64,000 bases of DNA from Methylobacterium organophilum (GCF_022179465.1 NZ_BPQV01000009.1:124001-188000); one strand, 5' to 3'. Positions 27,323-37,859 are shown, numbered from the stretch's first letter. The notes: a model not told the origin generated them from the sequence alone. Numbers and translations: made by a program.

Positions 27323-27418
27323 GCTCCCCTCATCTCGTTTCCGTGGCGCGATCGACCGCGCCGGTGCGCGTTCCCGGCATATCCGGGGTTGCGGCGGCGA
27401 AGGCAACCCGGAAGCGAG

Positions 27419-27455
27419 AGCGGCCCGCACTTCCGTCACCGGAAGGCGGGCCGCT
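27419..27455. terminator. Hairpin downstream of clpA
   Basis: A 10-bp stem, AGCGGCCCGC (27419-27428) with GCGGGCCGCT (27446-27455), is extended after one bulged A by CTTCCG/CGGAAG around the loop TCAC. It begins about 23 nt beyond the clpA stop on the minus strand. There is no strong T-run, but stability and position support a terminator separating clpA from the next gene. Confidence 0.7.
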
Positions 27456-27478
27456 TCACATGCCCTGCCTCAAGGCGA

Positions 27479-29968
27479 TCAGACCTTGAGCGGGACCTTC
27501 GGCACGGTGTTCGGCGGCTTGCGCGTGCCGCCCGACCCGCCGGCGGGCGGGTTCGGGTCGCTCTTGGCCGCCTTCTTGGCGCGGGCGGCCGAGCGCGGCT
27601 TGGAGCGACGGCGCTTGGCCGCGTTGGTCACGTCCTTCTCCGGGCGGGGCGTGACCGGACCGGCGGGATACTCGAAGCCGAGGCTCGCCTTCTCGCCGGC
27701 CTTGGTGCCTTCCGGCTGGCGCAGCACGACGCGGACGGTGCCGCCGTTCTTGAGCTGACCGAACAGCACCTCGTCGGCCAGCGGCGTCTTGATGGTCGAC
27801 TGGATCAGACGGGCCATCGGGCGCGCGCCCATGGCGTCGTCGTAGCCATTCTCCACCAGCCAGTCGCGGGCCTCGTCCGAGAGCTCGATCGTGACGTTGC
27901 GGTCGGCGAGCTGCGCCTCGAGCTGGAGCACGAACTTGTCGACCACCTTGGCGACGACCTCCTTCGGCAGGTGGCCGAAGGAGATGATCGCGTCGAGCCG
28001 GTTGCGGAATTCCGGCGCGAACAGGCGGTTGATCGCCTCGACGTCGTCGCCGGAGCGCTTGTTCTGGGTGAAGCCGTAGGCCGACTTGGCCAGATCCGAG
28101 GCGCCCGCATTCGAGGTCATGATGATGATCACGTTGCGGAAATCGACCTGCTTGCCGTTGTGGTCGGTCAGCTTCCCGTGGTCCATCACCTGCAGGAGGA
28201 TGTTGAACAGGTCCGGATGCGCCTTCTCGATCTCGTCGAGGAGCAGCACGCAATGCGGGTGCTGGTCGATGCCGTCGGTGAGCAGGCCGCCTTGGTCGAA
28301 GCCGACATAGCCGGGCGGCGCGCCGATCAGGCGCGAGACCGTGTGGCGCTCCATGTATTCCGACATGTCGAAGCGCAGCATCTCGACGCCCAGCGACGCG
28401 GCGAGCTGCTTGGCGGCCTCCGTCTTACCGACGCCGGTCGGGCCGGCGAACAGGTAGGAGCCGATCGGCTTGTCGGGATCGCGCAGGCCAGCGCGGGCCA
28501 GCTTGATCGCCGAGGTGAGCGCCTCGATGGCGTTCGACTGGCCGTAGACCACCCGCTTCAGGTTCTCGGTGAGGTTCTGAAGCACCACCGCGTCGTCCTT
28601 CGACACGGTCTTGGGCGGAATGCGCGCCATCGTGGCGATGGTCGCCTCGATCTCCTTGATGCCGATGGTGCGCTTGCGGCGCGCCTCCGGCACCAGCATC
28701 TGCGAGGCACCGGTCTCGTCGATCACGTCGATGGCCTTGTCGGGCAGCTTGCGGTCGTTGATGTAGCGCGCCGACAGCTCGACCGCGGCCTTCACGGCCT
28801 CGTTCGTGTACTTGAGCTTGTGGAACTCCTCGAAATACGGCTTCAGGCCCTTCAGGATCTCGATCGTGTCGGGGATCGACGGCTCGTTGACGTCGATCTT
28901 CTGGAACCGGCGCACCAGGGCGCGATCCTTCTCGAAGTACTGGCGGTACTCCTTGTAGGTGGTCGAGCCGATGCAGCGCAGGGCGCCCGAGGCCAGAGCG
29001 GGCTTCAGCAGGTTCGAGGCGTCCATCGCGCCGCCCGAGGTGGCGCCCGCACCGATCACGGTGTGGATCTCGTCGATGAACATGATCGCGTTGGGATGCG
29101 CCTCGATCTCCTTCATCACCTGCTTGAGGCGCTCCTCGAAGTCGCCGCGATAGCGGGTGCCGGCGAGCAGCGTGCCCATGTCCAGGGAGAACACGGTGGC
29201 GTCGGCCAGGACCTCCGGCACCTCGTGCTGGATGATCTTGCGGGCGAGGCCCTCCGCGATCGCGGTCTTGCCGACGCCGGGATCGCCCACCAGCAGCGGA
29301 TTGTTCTTCTGGCGGCGGCAGAGCACCTGGATCGTGCGCTCCACCTCGGCGTGGCGGCCGATCAGCGGGTCGATCTTGCCGTCCCGGGCCTTCTTGTTGA
29401 GGTTGACGCAGTAGGCTTCGAGCGCGTCACCCTTCTTCTTGGTGCCGCGGGCCTCCTCGTCGCCGCCGCCGGGACGCTCGGAGCTGTCTTCCTCCGCCCC
29501 GCGCACAGGCTTCGATTCCGAGGCGCCGGGGCGCTTGGCGATGCCGTGGCTGATGTAGTTGACCGCGTCGTAGCGGGTCATGTCCTGCTCCTGCAGGAAG
29601 TAGGCGGCGTGGCTCTCGCGCTCGGCGAAGATCGCCACGAGCACGTTCGCTCCGGTCACCTCCTCCCGGCCGGAGGATTGGACGTGGATCACCGCGCGCT
29701 GGATCACGCGCTGGAAGCCCGCCGTGGGCTTGGCGTCCTGCCGCCCGTCACCGATCAGGTTGGAATGCTCGGTGTCGACATATTCGACGAGATTGCGCTT
29801 GAGCACGTCGATCTCGACGTTGCAGGCGCGCATGACCGCGGCTGCGTCCTGATCGTCGACGAGGGCGAGCAGGAGATGTTCCAGCGTCGCGTATTCGTGG
29901 CGCCGCTCGCCCGCCAGGGCGAGGGCTCTGTGAAGGGCCTGTTCCAGACTGCGGGAGAAGCTTGGCAA
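27479..29968 (-). CDS. clpA: ATP-dependent Clp protease ATP-binding subunit ClpA
   Basis: This 829-residue two-ring AAA+ unfoldase feeds substrates to ClpP. Order: N-domain (1-150); acidic/basic linker (about 150-190); D1 with Walker A GDPGVGKT near 228 and Walker [16 protein letters not shown]2 with GPTGVGKT near 510, [14 protein letters not shown] and the [13 protein letters not shown] segment. The ClpP-binding loop region of the D2 ring is retained. The C-terminal 70 residues are Lys/Arg/Pro/Ala-rich and extend beyond the E. coli protein (758 aa). The adaptor gene clpS lies 25 nt upstream, the usual arrangement. Confidence 0.98.
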   Translation of the reverse strand: MPSFSRSLEQALHRALALAGERRHEYATLEHLLLALVDDQDAAAVMRACNVEIDVLKRNLVEYVDTEHSNLIGDGRQDAKPTAGFQRVIQRAVIHVQSSGREEVTGANVLVAIFAERESHAAYFLQEQDMTRYDAVNYISHGIAKRPGASESKPVRGAEEDSSERPGGGDEEARGTKKKGDALEAYCVNLNKKARDGKIDPLIGRHAEVERTIQVLCRRQKNNPLLVGDPGVGKTAIAEGLARKIIQHEVPEVLADATVFSLDMGTLLAGTRYRGDFEERLKQVMKEIEAHPNAIMFIDEIHTVIGAGATSGGAMDASNLLKPALASGALRCIGSTTYKEYRQYFEKDRALVRRFQKIDVNEPSIPDTIEILKGLKPYFEEFHKLKYTNEAVKAAVELSARYINDRKLPDKAIDVIDETGASQMLVPEARRKRTIGIKEIEATIATMARIPPKTVSKDDAVVLQNLTENLKRVVYGQSNAIEALTSAIKLARAGLRDPDKPIGSYLFAGPTGVGKTEAAKQLAASLGVEMLRFDMSEYMERHTVSRLIGAPPGYVGFDQGGLLTDGIDQHPHCVLLLDEIEKAHPDLFNILLQVMDHGKLTDHNGKQVDFRNVIIIMTSNAGASDLAKSAYGFTQNKRSGDDVEAINRLFAPEFRNRLDAIISFGHLPKEVVAKVVDKFVLQLEAQLADRNVTIELSDEARDWLVENGYDDAMGARPMARLIQSTIKTPLADEVLFGQLKNGGTVRVVLRQPEGTKAGEKASLGFEYPAGPVTPRPEKDVTNAAKRRRSKPRSAARAKKAAKSDPNPPAGGSGGTRKPPNTVPKVPLKV

Positions 29969-29993
29969 TGCTCGGGCCTTTTCTCGCGAGAGC

Positions 29994-30380
29994 CTATTTC
30001 TTTTCCATAACGCACTGAAGCGGGTGTTGGTGCTTTCGCGCGAAATCCATCACCTGCGTTACCTTCGTCTCGGCGACCTCGTAGGTGTACACGCCGCACT
30101 CGCCGACGCCGTTCTGGTGAACGTGGAGCATGATCTGGTAGGCGTCCTCGTGGCTGCGGTTGAAGAACCGCTCGAGGACGTGAACCACGAACTCCATCGG
30201 CGTGTAGTCGTCGTTGAGGAGCAGCACGCGATACAGGCTCGGCCGCTTGGTGCGCGGCTTGGTGCGCGTGATGATCGCGGTGCCCGACCGGTCGTCGTCG
30301 CCCGAGCCTCGCGGACCCGCCGTGATCGCGGCCGCCCTGCCCTGCATCGGCATCCTGCCCTGCCTGGGGATGACTGACAT
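29994..30380 (-). CDS. clpS: ATP-dependent Clp protease adaptor ClpS
   Basis: This 128-residue adaptor delivers N-end-rule substrates to ClpA. The binding core reads [20 protein letters not shown] near residues 50-69, then [19 protein letters not shown] and [17 protein letters not shown]; the Asn-Asp and His residues that hold the N-terminal residue of substrates are present. The first 45 residues are a flexible basic/Gly-rich extension; an internal ATG (Met10 or Met12) could be the real start. It is cotranscribed with clpA. Confidence 0.96.
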   Translation of the reverse strand: MSVIPRQGRMPMQGRAAAITAGPRGSGDDDRSGTAIITRTKPRTKRPSLYRVLLLNDDYTPMEFVVHVLERFFNRSHEDAYQIMLHVHQNGVGECGVYTYEVAETKVTQVMDFARKHQHPLQCVMEKK

Positions 30381-30667
30381 CTGAACCGAACCGAACCCTT
30401 GACCTGGGGTGACGCGCCGGGTGACGCGCTCGCTTCGTCAAGCAATCTATAGGCCGGGAAACGACTGCGCCAGTCGGTGCGCGAACTTGTCCGTCCCCGC
30501 CTCGGACATGGCGCCCCCGATCTGTTTACGGGTTGGGCGAAAAAGCGGTTTTGCCGACGTATCGCAGCGCATTAACGGGCGCGTAACCGCCTTTGCATAC
30601 CGTCACCCAACGAGAAGGTGTGGGTCCGTCGAGCGGGACCCGGACAGGCGGGGCGGGGTCTATCGTG

Positions 30668-32134
30668 ATGCGTTGCGTTGTCGGCGGCTTGAGGACATCC
30701 CGCGCGCTGTCGGCTCTGGTGGCGGCTGTCATGGTCGTCGCCTTCAGCGCGTCCGCCGAGGCCAAGCGCGGCCGCCACCACCGGCCCTCCGCCGGCGGCT
30801 ACAACCCGCCCTACGCGGCCATGGTCGTGGACGTGAAGTCCGGCAAGGTGCTGCACGCCATCAACGAGGATTCCCCGCGCCACCCGGCCTCGATCACCAA
30901 GGTGATGACGCTCTACCTGCTGTTCGAGCAGCTCGAGCGCGGCCGCTACCAGCTCGACACGCCCCTCGAGATCTCCGCCAACGCCGCCCGCCAGGCCCCG
31001 TCCAAGCTCGGCCTGCGCCCGGGCTCGACCATCGAGGTCGAGGACGCGATCAAGGCGATCGTCACCAAATCCGCCAACGACGTGGCCTGCGCCATCGGCG
31101 AGAACATCGCCGGCTCCGAGGCGCGCTTCGCCGAGATGATGACCCGCAAGGCCCAGGCGCTCGGCATGAGCCGCACGCACTACGCCAACGCCTCCGGCCT
31201 GCCCGACCCGGACCAGATCACCACCGCGCGCGACCTCACCATCCTCGCCCGCGCGATCCAGGACCGCTTCCCGCGCTACTATCGCTATTTCCAGACGCGC
31301 TCCTTCGCCTTCCGCGGGCGCGTCATCGGCAACCACAACCACCTGCTCGGCAATGTCGAGGGCGTGGACGGCATCAAGACCGGCTACACGCGCGATTCCG
31401 GCTTCAACCTGATGACCGCGGCCAAGTCGAACGACCGCCAGATCGTGGCGATCGTGCTCGGCGGCAAGTCGGGGGCGAGCCGCGACCGGATCATGGCCGA
31501 TCTGGTGCGCACCCACCTGCCCCGTGCCTATGCCGGGGCCCGCCAGACCGGCCCCGTCGTCGAGGTGGCCGAGCGCGGCCGTCCGGCGGTGGTCGCCGAC
31601 CAGGTCTCCGCCACCCGCACCCAGGTCGCCTCGGCCGACGACGAGGAGGAGGTCGAGACCACGAGCTCCACCAACGCCGTGCGTCCGCTGGCCGCCACCA
31701 CGACCCCGGGCATGGCGCGCCGCTCCGGCGCGATCCCCGGCGCCGCCCAGGCCTATGCCGGCTCGCCCGCGCAGGCCCCCTTCCCCAGCGCCAGCGGCAA
31801 GCAGACCGCCCGCCTCCCCTCGGTCGAGGGCGCCGCCTCCCGGGTCGAGGGTCCGGCCAAGGCCGCCGATTCCAAGCCGGTGGTCCCGACCCCTTGGGTG
31901 ATCCAGCTCGGCGCCATGGACGACGAGGACAAGGCGCGCTCGATGCTCTCCGAGGCCCGCGCCAAGGCCGGCGGCGCGCTCGGCAAGGCCGCCCCCTACA
32001 CCGTGCGCGTCAGCCACGGCGGCGCCACCCTGTACCGTGCCCGTTTCTCGGGATTCGCCGAGCAGTCGAGCGCCCAGGATGCCTGCACCGCGCTGAAGAA
32101 GAGCGGCTTCAACTGCTTCGCCACCCGGAGCTGA
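30668..32134 (+). CDS. D-alanyl-D-alanine carboxypeptidase with C-terminal SPOR domain
   Basis: This 488-residue exported protein has a signal peptide (to about residue 32, ASAEA), then a class C/PBP5-type serine peptidase: SxxK motif SITK at about residue 74, SxN motif SAN at about 135, and KTG at about 237. It trims D-Ala from peptidoglycan stem peptides in the periplasm. A low-complexity Ala/Pro/Ser linker (about 295-405) leads to a SPOR domain (PWVIQLGAMDDEDKARSML to the end), which binds denuded glycan at division sites. The start at 30668 was chosen for the signal peptide. It is divergent from clpS. Confidence 0.95.
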   Translation: MRCVVGGLRTSRALSALVAAVMVVAFSASAEAKRGRHHRPSAGGYNPPYAAMVVDVKSGKVLHAINEDSPRHPASITKVMTLYLLFEQLERGRYQLDTPLEISANAARQAPSKLGLRPGSTIEVEDAIKAIVTKSANDVACAIGENIAGSEARFAEMMTRKAQALGMSRTHYANASGLPDPDQITTARDLTILARAIQDRFPRYYRYFQTRSFAFRGRVIGNHNHLLGNVEGVDGIKTGYTRDSGFNLMTAAKSNDRQIVAIVLGGKSGASRDRIMADLVRTHLPRAYAGARQTGPVVEVAERGRPAVVADQVSATRTQVASADDEEEVETTSSTNAVRPLAATTTPGMARRSGAIPGAAQAYAGSPAQAPFPSASGKQTARLPSVEGAASRVEGPAKAADSKPVVPTPWVIQLGAMDDEDKARSMLSEARAKAGGALGKAAPYTVRVSHGGATLYRARFSGFAEQSSAQDACTALKKSGFNCFATRS

Positions 32135-32260
32135 AGGCCCGAGCCGATCCGTCCCGCCGCCGGCGGAGAGAGGATGCGAGCGAGCAAGCCGTGACGGCTG
32201 GGTGCGTCCCGGACGCGCCCCAAGAAGAAACCCGAGACCTTCGACAACGCGCGTGGAGTT

Positions 32261-32962
32261 CTAGCGATGTCGGTTCGTCAGTCTGTCCCGCGCCGCGTTG
32301 ACCCGCGCCGCCCCCTCGACGCTGCCCCCCTGATCCGGGTGGAGGCGTTTCATGAGCGCCCGATGCGCCGTGCGGACCTCGTCGAGGGACGCCCCGCGCT
32401 CAAGCCCCAGGATCTGATAGGCCTCCTCCTCCGTCATCGGCCCTGGCTGAAGCGGTCGGCGCGGCCCCGGGTCCGCATCGCCCTCAGCGTGTTCACGCCA
32501 TCCGGGGCGCCGGCTGTCCAGATACGCTTCTAGGATCGCCGCGCCCTGCGGGTCGGCGGATCCGCAGGCGACGAGGAGCCCCACGAGCTCCGGGACGGCG
32601 AGCGAGGACAGGAGCCGGCCGCGCAGCGGGCCGGCGAGCACCCGCCCATCGCTGAGGCTGCCGTCCGGCGCCTGCACGAGGGCGATCATGCGCGTGCGAA
32701 GCCCCCCTCCCCGGCGCGCGCCCGGGCGAAACATCCGCGCGAAAACCGCGCCGAGCCGGCCCCGCTCCTGCAGCAGCCAGACGCCGAGGATGGCGACGAG
32801 GGCGGCGATCTCGACACGCCCGCGCAGGGCGAACAGCCCCGCCAGAACCAGGACCGCGTAGCCGGAGAGCTGCCGCGGATCGGCCCGGAAGGGCAGCGGC
32901 CGCCCGGTCCGGCCGAGCCACCACAGGCCGAGAAGGGCGAGAAGACAGAGGGCGAGGAGCAA
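32261..32962 (-). CDS. Membrane-anchored J-domain (DnaJ-like) protein
   Basis: This 233-residue protein has two N-terminal hydrophobic segments (LLALCLLALLGLWWLG; VLVLAGLFALRGRVEIAALV) and a C-terminal J domain at about residues 175-233: MTEEEAYQILGLERGASLDE, then AHRALMKRLHPDQGGS with the HPD motif. The layout resembles DjlA/TIM14-type proteins that recruit DnaK to membranes. The only in-frame start that covers the first helix is TTG at 32962, with no good ribosome-binding site, so the N-terminus is uncertain. It is convergent with the carboxypeptidase gene. Confidence 0.82.
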   Translation of the reverse strand: MLLALCLLALLGLWWLGRTGRPLPFRADPRQLSGYAVLVLAGLFALRGRVEIAALVAILGVWLLQERGRLGAVFARMFRPGARRGGGLRTRMIALVQAPDGSLSDGRVLAGPLRGRLLSSLAVPELVGLLVACGSADPQGAAILEAYLDSRRPGWREHAEGDADPGPRRPLQPGPMTEEEAYQILGLERGASLDEVRTAHRALMKRLHPDQGGSVEGAARVNAARDRLTNRHR

Positions 32963-33161
32963 GGCCGCGACTCGAGGAAGCTGTCGGTCCGGCGCGGAAC
33001 CGGCTCCGGGCCTCGGATGGGAATGGGGCGCCCTCCGCCGAAGGGGAGACCGGTTCGGCGCGGGAGGACATGGACGAACGGGATGGGCGGCGACCCTATC
33101 CGGCGGCGCCTCCCGTTGAAAGGCGTCGCTCCGAATCCGGCCGAACCCTCCGGAAGAGGTG

Positions 33162-34382
33162 TCAGAGCCGGCTCGACGCGATGTCGGCCGTGTCGACGCG
33201 GACCTTTCGGATGCGCCCGTCCCGCTCGACGAGGAGCGTCACCGCGCTATCGAGCCCCGCCGCCTCGACCGCGGCGTTCAGGTCGGCGAGGCGATGGACC
33301 GGCCGGTCGTTCACGCCCACGATGACATCGCCGATCTCGCTGGTCTGGGGATCGACCCCGCGCAGGCCGGCCCGGGCGGCGGGCGAGCCCGGCAGAACCC
33401 GCAGCACCACCACCCCATCGATGCCGAGGCGGGCCGCCGTCGCCTCCTGCCCCGCAATGATGCCGATGCCCGGGTTGCGCACCCGGCCATTGCGAATCAG
33501 GTCCGGCACCACGCGGTTCACCACGTCCACCGGCACGGCGAAGCCGATGCCCGCGCTCGCGCCGGAGGGGGAGAAGATCGCGGTGTTCACGCCGATCAGC
33601 CGCCCGGCCGAATCTAGCAGCGGGCCGCCCGAATTGCCGGGATTGATGGCCGCATCCGTCTGGATCACGCCGGAAAGCTCCCTCCCCTCCTGCGTCGGCA
33701 GGCGGCGCTGAAGGGCGGAGATCACGCCGGTCGTCAGGGTGTGGTCGAGGCCGAAGGGATTGCCGATGGCGAAGGCCGACTGGCCGACCTTGAGATCGGC
33801 CGAGGAGCCGATGGCGAGCGGCGGTGGCATCTTGGCCACGCGCCCGAGGCGCAGCACGGCGAGATCGTAGTTCGGCGCGGTGCCGACGACGCTCGCGCCG
33901 ACGACCTCGCCGTTCGACAGGCGCACGGAGATGGAGCCGCCGCCCTGCGTCGCGCCCTGCACGACGTGGTTGTTGGTGACGATGTGGCCCGCCGCGTCCC
34001 AGACGAAGCCGGTGCCGGTCTGGGTCCCGCTGCCCTGCTGCTGCTCGCTGCCCTCCTCGTCGAGATCCATCAGGCTGCGGCCCTGCGCCGCCGCCTGCGC
34101 GAAGACGTGGACGACGGACGGGGACGCCCGGGCGAAGAGTTCCACCGTGGATTGCTCGGCGCTCGACAGGTCGCCCCGCGCGGTGACCGCCCGGGGCGCG
34201 TCCGCGGCATAGAAGAAGGCCAGGATGTAGGGCTGCGCCACGAAGGCGATCAGCAGGCCGAGGGTGAGCCCGAGGGCGATCCGAACGAAGCGATCCGGCA
34301 CGGGCGAGGGATCCGGCACGAGGAAAAGACGCGTTGCTGCAGCGCAACATCCGCCGCGCCGGCTCAAGGCTAAGTGGGCCAT
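33162..34382 (-). CDS. Membrane-anchored trypsin-like serine protease (Deg/HtrA family) with PDZ domain
   Basis: This 406-residue protein has one N-terminal membrane helix (about 30-55), then a protease domain with TGFVWDAAGHIVTNNHVVQG (catalytic His about 137), YDLAVLRL (Asp about 171) and TDAAINPGNSGGPLLDSAGR (Ser about 247). One PDZ domain follows at about 300-395 (GIIAGQEATAARLG to the end). It should act in the periplasm on misfolded proteins or as a site-1 protease. With a single PDZ it is closer to DegS-like or short HtrA proteins than to DegP. The start at 34382 was chosen; an upstream frame reaches 34448. Confidence 0.92.
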   Translation of the reverse strand: MAHLALSRRGGCCAAATRLFLVPDPSPVPDRFVRIALGLTLGLLIAFVAQPYILAFFYAADAPRAVTARGDLSSAEQSTVELFARASPSVVHVFAQAAAQGRSLMDLDEEGSEQQQGSGTQTGTGFVWDAAGHIVTNNHVVQGATQGGGSISVRLSNGEVVGASVVGTAPNYDLAVLRLGRVAKMPPPLAIGSSADLKVGQSAFAIGNPFGLDHTLTTGVISALQRRLPTQEGRELSGVIQTDAAINPGNSGGPLLDSAGRLIGVNTAIFSPSGASAGIGFAVPVDVVNRVVPDLIRNGRVRNPGIGIIAGQEATAARLGIDGVVVLRVLPGSPAARAGLRGVDPQTSEIGDVIVGVNDRPVHRLADLNAAVEAAGLDSAVTLLVERDGRIRKVRVDTADIASSRL

Positions 34383-34746
34383 GTTCAGCGACTGTTCAAC
34401 GCATTCCCCGTTTTTAACCGGGGGAAGCGCGGTGGTGCGGCAGCGCACGGCCGGCGAGCTAAGGACAGGCTAACGAAATAGTCACAACTTCCAATGCAGG
34501 CTGTTTACTAACAGACGAGAAGCAGCCGTGGCGGTCGCAAGTCGCATTCACGTCGAACAGAGTGCGGCTTGTGCGAGGAAGTGCGTCAAAACGGTGTCAG
34601 GCCTGATGGTGATTGCCCGAATTGACCGCAAAGCCGCCGCAGAGATGCTTCCATCCTCCCGGAAACTCATCTCGCATTGGTTGTCGGCCATGTTTCACCC
34701 GACGACGATGCTCCGAACGGACACGGTTCATAAGGAAGAACAAGAC
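34383..34746. other. Divergent intergenic region upstream of a small conserved gene
   Basis: This gap of 364 nt lies between the protease gene (leftward) and a 71-residue gene (rightward). It is AT-richer than average from about 34450 to 34520 and contains a short inverted repeat CTGTT-N4-AACAG at 34501-34514. The rightward frame is open from 34528, but the extra 73 residues look random, so I do not annotate them. No RNA gene was recognised. Confidence 0.45.
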
Positions 34747-34962
34747 ATGGAAACCGAGGCCCTCGAACGACCCGCCGACCTGACGATCTGGCGCAACGCA
34801 CAAAACGCGTCGCCGCTCGCGGAACCGGAGCGCTTCGACACCCTGCGCGAGGCGCTCGCCGCCGCCAGGGGCGCCCTGACGGATCCGTCGAAGCAACCCT
34901 GGATCATCACGGAAGAGGGCGAGATCCTCTCTCCGAACTGGATCAAGACCTACCTGAACTGA
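34747..34962 (+). CDS. Small conserved protein of unknown function
   Basis: This encodes 71 residues: [20 protein letters not shown], then [20 protein letters not shown] and a C-terminus [20 protein letters not shown]. It is soluble, slightly acidic and without Cys. A compact domain with a predicted helix and a strand pair is likely. Short proteins with this pattern of TLREAL and PWIxTExGxIL are, as I recall, repeatedly found in Methylobacterium and relatives, often several per genome. An AAGGAAGAA ribosome-binding site lies upstream. No function can be assigned. Confidence 0.7.
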   Translation: METEALERPADLTIWRNAQNASPLAEPERFDTLREALAAARGALTDPSKQPWIITEEGEILSPNWIKTYLN

Positions 34963-35030
34963 CCTCCTTCGCGGCGCGCCCCTCACCCAGGCGCGCCGCG
35001 AACGCTCGCGAACGCTTCAGGGCAGTCGAC

Positions 35031-35516
35031 GTGCCGGCAAGCGTGAACGAAGACCGGGCGCAGGCTTTGCGCCGCGTGGGGCGCGAGCTGCGCCGCCTCG
35101 AGGCCCTCGCCGGAAAGCGCCGCCTCCGGGTCCGGGCGATGCGGGCCCTGCGCGGCAGCCTCGGCGCCACCGCCACCTTCGGCCTCCTCCTCAAGCTGCA
35201 GCTCGCCGGCTCGGTCGCGCTCAAGATCGCCCTCGCCGCGCTCGTCGGCCTCGGCTTCGCCTGGCCGACCCTGGCCCTCCTCGTCTTCGCCCTGCTCGGG
35301 CTTCTCTGGGCGATCGTCAGCCTGTTCGACGGCAGCGGCGGCCCGCATCCGTTCGATGGCGACGGCCCCTGCGACTGCGCGCGCCGGGAGACCCGCGCCA
35401 AGCGCCTCGAAGATCTCATCGCGCAGCGGCGGGCCTGGCTCGACGCCCCGTCAGGCCCCGCCCCGAGCCTGCGCCGGGACGGGAGCCGCGGGCCGGCCCG
35501 ACTCCTCGGACTTTAG
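35031..35516 (+). CDS. Hypothetical membrane protein
   Basis: This encodes 161 residues with a GTG start at 35031. A basic, helical N-terminus ([20 protein letters not shown]) precedes two hydrophobic segments at about 45-65 and 66-100 ([20 protein letters not shown] and following). A polar tail contains [18 protein letters not shown] and probably forms a coil. The two closely spaced Cys in CDC could bind metal or form a disulfide. No family recognised. Confidence 0.55.
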   Translation: MPASVNEDRAQALRRVGRELRRLEALAGKRRLRVRAMRALRGSLGATATFGLLLKLQLAGSVALKIALAALVGLGFAWPTLALLVFALLGLLWAIVSLFDGSGGPHPFDGDGPCDCARRETRAKRLEDLIAQRRAWLDAPSGPAPSLRRDGSRGPARLLGL

Positions 35517-35587
35517 GCCGAGAGAGCCGAAATTGTATTCATTTTCATTGCGATGCTCTTGGCAGTAGCCCCGCCCCACGGCTTTCC

Positions 35588-35593
35588 TATAAT
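35588..35593 (+). promoter_or_regulatory. Probable -10 element upstream of methylmalonyl-CoA mutase
   Basis: A perfect TATAAT hexamer lies 60 nt before the mutase ATG, in otherwise GC-rich DNA. A TTGGCA at 35559-35564 is the nearest -35-like element, but the 23-nt spacing is too long, so the promoter may rely on the -10 region alone or on an activator. Confidence 0.4.
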
Positions 35594-35653
35594 GCGCGGC
35601 AACAAAGAGGCGGCATCCGGCCGCCGACAAGACGACAGCCCGAGACGAACGCC

Positions 35654-37834
35654 ATGAGTCCCCGCGCCACGAGCTCCCGGATCCCCGATTTCAGCACGCT
35701 CGGCTTCGCCGCGGGCGGGTTCAAGGCGCCGCCGCCGCCCCTGTCCGAGCCGTGGATGACGCCCGAGGGCATCCCGGTGAAGGGCTTCTACGGGCCGGAG
35801 GACCGCGAGGGGCTCGAAGGCGTCGACTCGTTCCCGGGCCTGCCGCCCTATCTGCGCGGCCCCTATCCGGCGATGTACGTCACCCAGCCCTGGACCATCC
35901 GGCAATATGCCGGCTTCTCCACGGCCGAGGATTCGAACGCCTTCTACCGGCGCAACCTCGCGGCGGGGCAGAAGGGCCTCTCCGTCGCCTTCGATCTCGC
36001 CACCCACCGCGGCTACGATTCCGACCATCCCCGCGTCTCGGGCGATGTCGGCATGGCAGGCGTGGCGATCGATTCGATCTACGACATGCGCACGCTCTTC
36101 TCCGGCATCCCGCTGGACGAGATGACGGTGTCGATGACGATGAACGGCGCGGTGCTGCCGGTGCTCGCGCTCTACATCGTCGCGGCGGAGGAGCAGGGCG
36201 TGCTGCCGGAGAAACTGGCCGGCACGATCCAGAACGACATCCTCAAGGAGTTCATGGTCCGCAACACCTACATCTATCCCCCCAAGGGATCGATGCGGAT
36301 CATCTCGGACATCTTCGGCTACACCTCGAAGAACATGCCGAAGTTCAACTCGATCTCGATCTCCGGCTACCACATGCAGGAGGCCGGGGCGACGCAGGAT
36401 CTGGAGCTCGCCTACACGCTCGCCGATGGCGTCGAGTACATCAAGGCGGGCCTCGCCGCGGGCCTGACCATCGACCAGTTCGCCCCGCGCCTGTCCTTCT
36501 TCTGGGCGATCGGGATGAACTTCTTCATGGAGGTCGCCAAGATGCGGGCCGCGCGCCTGATCTGGGCGAAGCTCGTGAAGCAGTTCGATCCGAAGAGCGA
36601 CAAGTCCCTGCCGCTGCGCACCCACTCGCAGACGAGCGGCTGGTCGCTGACCGCGCAGGACGTGTTCAACAACGTCACCCGCACCTGCATCGAGGCGATG
36701 GCCGCGACCCAGGGCGGCACGCAGTCGCTCCACACCAACGCGCTCGACGAGGCCCTGGCCCTGCCGACGGACTTCTCCGCCCGCATCGCCCGCAACACCC
36801 AGCTCTTCCTGCAGCAGGAGAGCGGCACCACGCGGATCATCGATCCCTGGGGCGGCTCCTACTATGTCGAGCGGCTGACCCACGACATCGCCGCCCGCGC
36901 CTGGGAGCATATCCGTGAGGTCGAGGAACTCGGCGGCATGGCCAAGGCCATCGAGGCCGGCATCCCGAAGCTGCGCATCGAGGAGGCCGCGGCCCGCGCC
37001 CAGGCCCGCATCGATTCCGGCCGCCAGACCATCGTCGGCATCAACAAGTACAAGCCCGACGACGAGATGGCGATCGAGCTCCTGCGCGTGGACAATGCCG
37101 ACGTGCGCGCCCGCCAGATCGAGAAGCTGAAGCGCCTGCGCGCCGAGCGCAACCAGGCCGATGTCGACGCGGCGCTCGCCGCGCTCACCGCCGCGGCGGA
37201 CACCAACGAGAACCTGCTCGCGCTCGCCGTCAACGCGGCGCGGGCCAAGGCCACGGTCGGCGAGATCTCGGAGGCGCTGGAGAAGGCCTGGGGCCGCCAC
37301 CGCGCCGAGATCCGCTCGATCTCGGGCGTCTACAAGCGGGAGGTGGGCGGCATGTCGCCGGTGGTGGAGCAGGTGCGCGGCCTCGTCGAGGCGTTCGAGG
37401 AGAACGATGGGCGCCGCCCGCGCATCCTCGTGGCCAAGATGGGCCAGGACGGGCACGACCGCGGTCAGAAGGTGATCGCCTCCGCCTTCGCCGATCTCGG
37501 CTTCGACGTGGATATCGGGCCGCTCTTCGCGACCCCGGCCGAGGCGGCCCGCCAGGCGGTGGAGAACGACGTGCACATCGTCGGCGTCTCCTCGCTGGCC
37601 GCCGGCCACCTCACCCTCGTGCCGGAGCTGAAGGCCGCGCTGACCGAGGCGGGCCGCGGGGACGTGATGATCGTCGTCGGCGGCGTGATCCCGCCGGGGG
37701 ATTATCCGGCCCTCTACGCGGCCGGCGCCTCGGCGATCTTCCCGCCGGGCACGGTCATCGCGGAGGCCGCGGTGAAGCTCCTCGGCGAGCTGAACGAGCG
37801 CCTCGGCTATGTCGAGCGGCAGGCGGCCGAGTAG
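35654..37834 (+). CDS. mcmA: Methylmalonyl-CoA mutase, large (catalytic) subunit
   Basis: This 726-residue B12-dependent enzyme interconverts (R)-methylmalonyl-CoA and succinyl-CoA. The TIM-barrel substrate domain has [40 protein letters not shown] and the long [19 protein letters not shown] region. The C-terminal cobalamin domain (about 590-726) has [20 protein letters not shown], in which the His of DxHxxG is the lower cobalt ligand. In methylotrophs and PHB users it closes the ethylmalonyl-CoA pathway. The sequence fits methylmalonyl-CoA mutase better than ethylmalonyl-CoA mutase, which is shorter. The small subunit and meaB are not nearby. Confidence 0.95.
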   Translation: MSPRATSSRIPDFSTLGFAAGGFKAPPPPLSEPWMTPEGIPVKGFYGPEDREGLEGVDSFPGLPPYLRGPYPAMYVTQPWTIRQYAGFSTAEDSNAFYRRNLAAGQKGLSVAFDLATHRGYDSDHPRVSGDVGMAGVAIDSIYDMRTLFSGIPLDEMTVSMTMNGAVLPVLALYIVAAEEQGVLPEKLAGTIQNDILKEFMVRNTYIYPPKGSMRIISDIFGYTSKNMPKFNSISISGYHMQEAGATQDLELAYTLADGVEYIKAGLAAGLTIDQFAPRLSFFWAIGMNFFMEVAKMRAARLIWAKLVKQFDPKSDKSLPLRTHSQTSGWSLTAQDVFNNVTRTCIEAMAATQGGTQSLHTNALDEALALPTDFSARIARNTQLFLQQESGTTRIIDPWGGSYYVERLTHDIAARAWEHIREVEELGGMAKAIEAGIPKLRIEEAAARAQARIDSGRQTIVGINKYKPDDEMAIELLRVDNADVRARQIEKLKRLRAERNQADVDAALAALTAAADTNENLLALAVNAARAKATVGEISEALEKAWGRHRAEIRSISGVYKREVGGMSPVVEQVRGLVEAFEENDGRRPRILVAKMGQDGHDRGQKVIASAFADLGFDVDIGPLFATPAEAARQAVENDVHIVGVSSLAAGHLTLVPELKAALTEAGRGDVMIVVGGVIPPGDYPALYAAGASAIFPPGTVIAEAAVKLLGELNERLGYVERQAAE

Positions 37835-37859
37835 CGGGCGGCCCTTCGGGATCCTCCGG

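Noticed and set aside
27206-30010. A 934-codon plus-strand frame opposite clpA and the small membrane protein
   Set aside because: No domain pattern. clpA is fully conserved on the other strand, and the frame runs through its terminator hairpin.
34528-34746. N-terminal extension of 73 residues on the small protein at 34747
   Set aside because: The extension has random composition with scattered Cys and Met, and the internal ATG has a proper ribosome-binding site.
35517-35653. Cobalamin riboswitch upstream of the B12-dependent mutase
   Set aside because: Only 137 nt are available and no B12-box-like sequence or long conserved pairing was seen.
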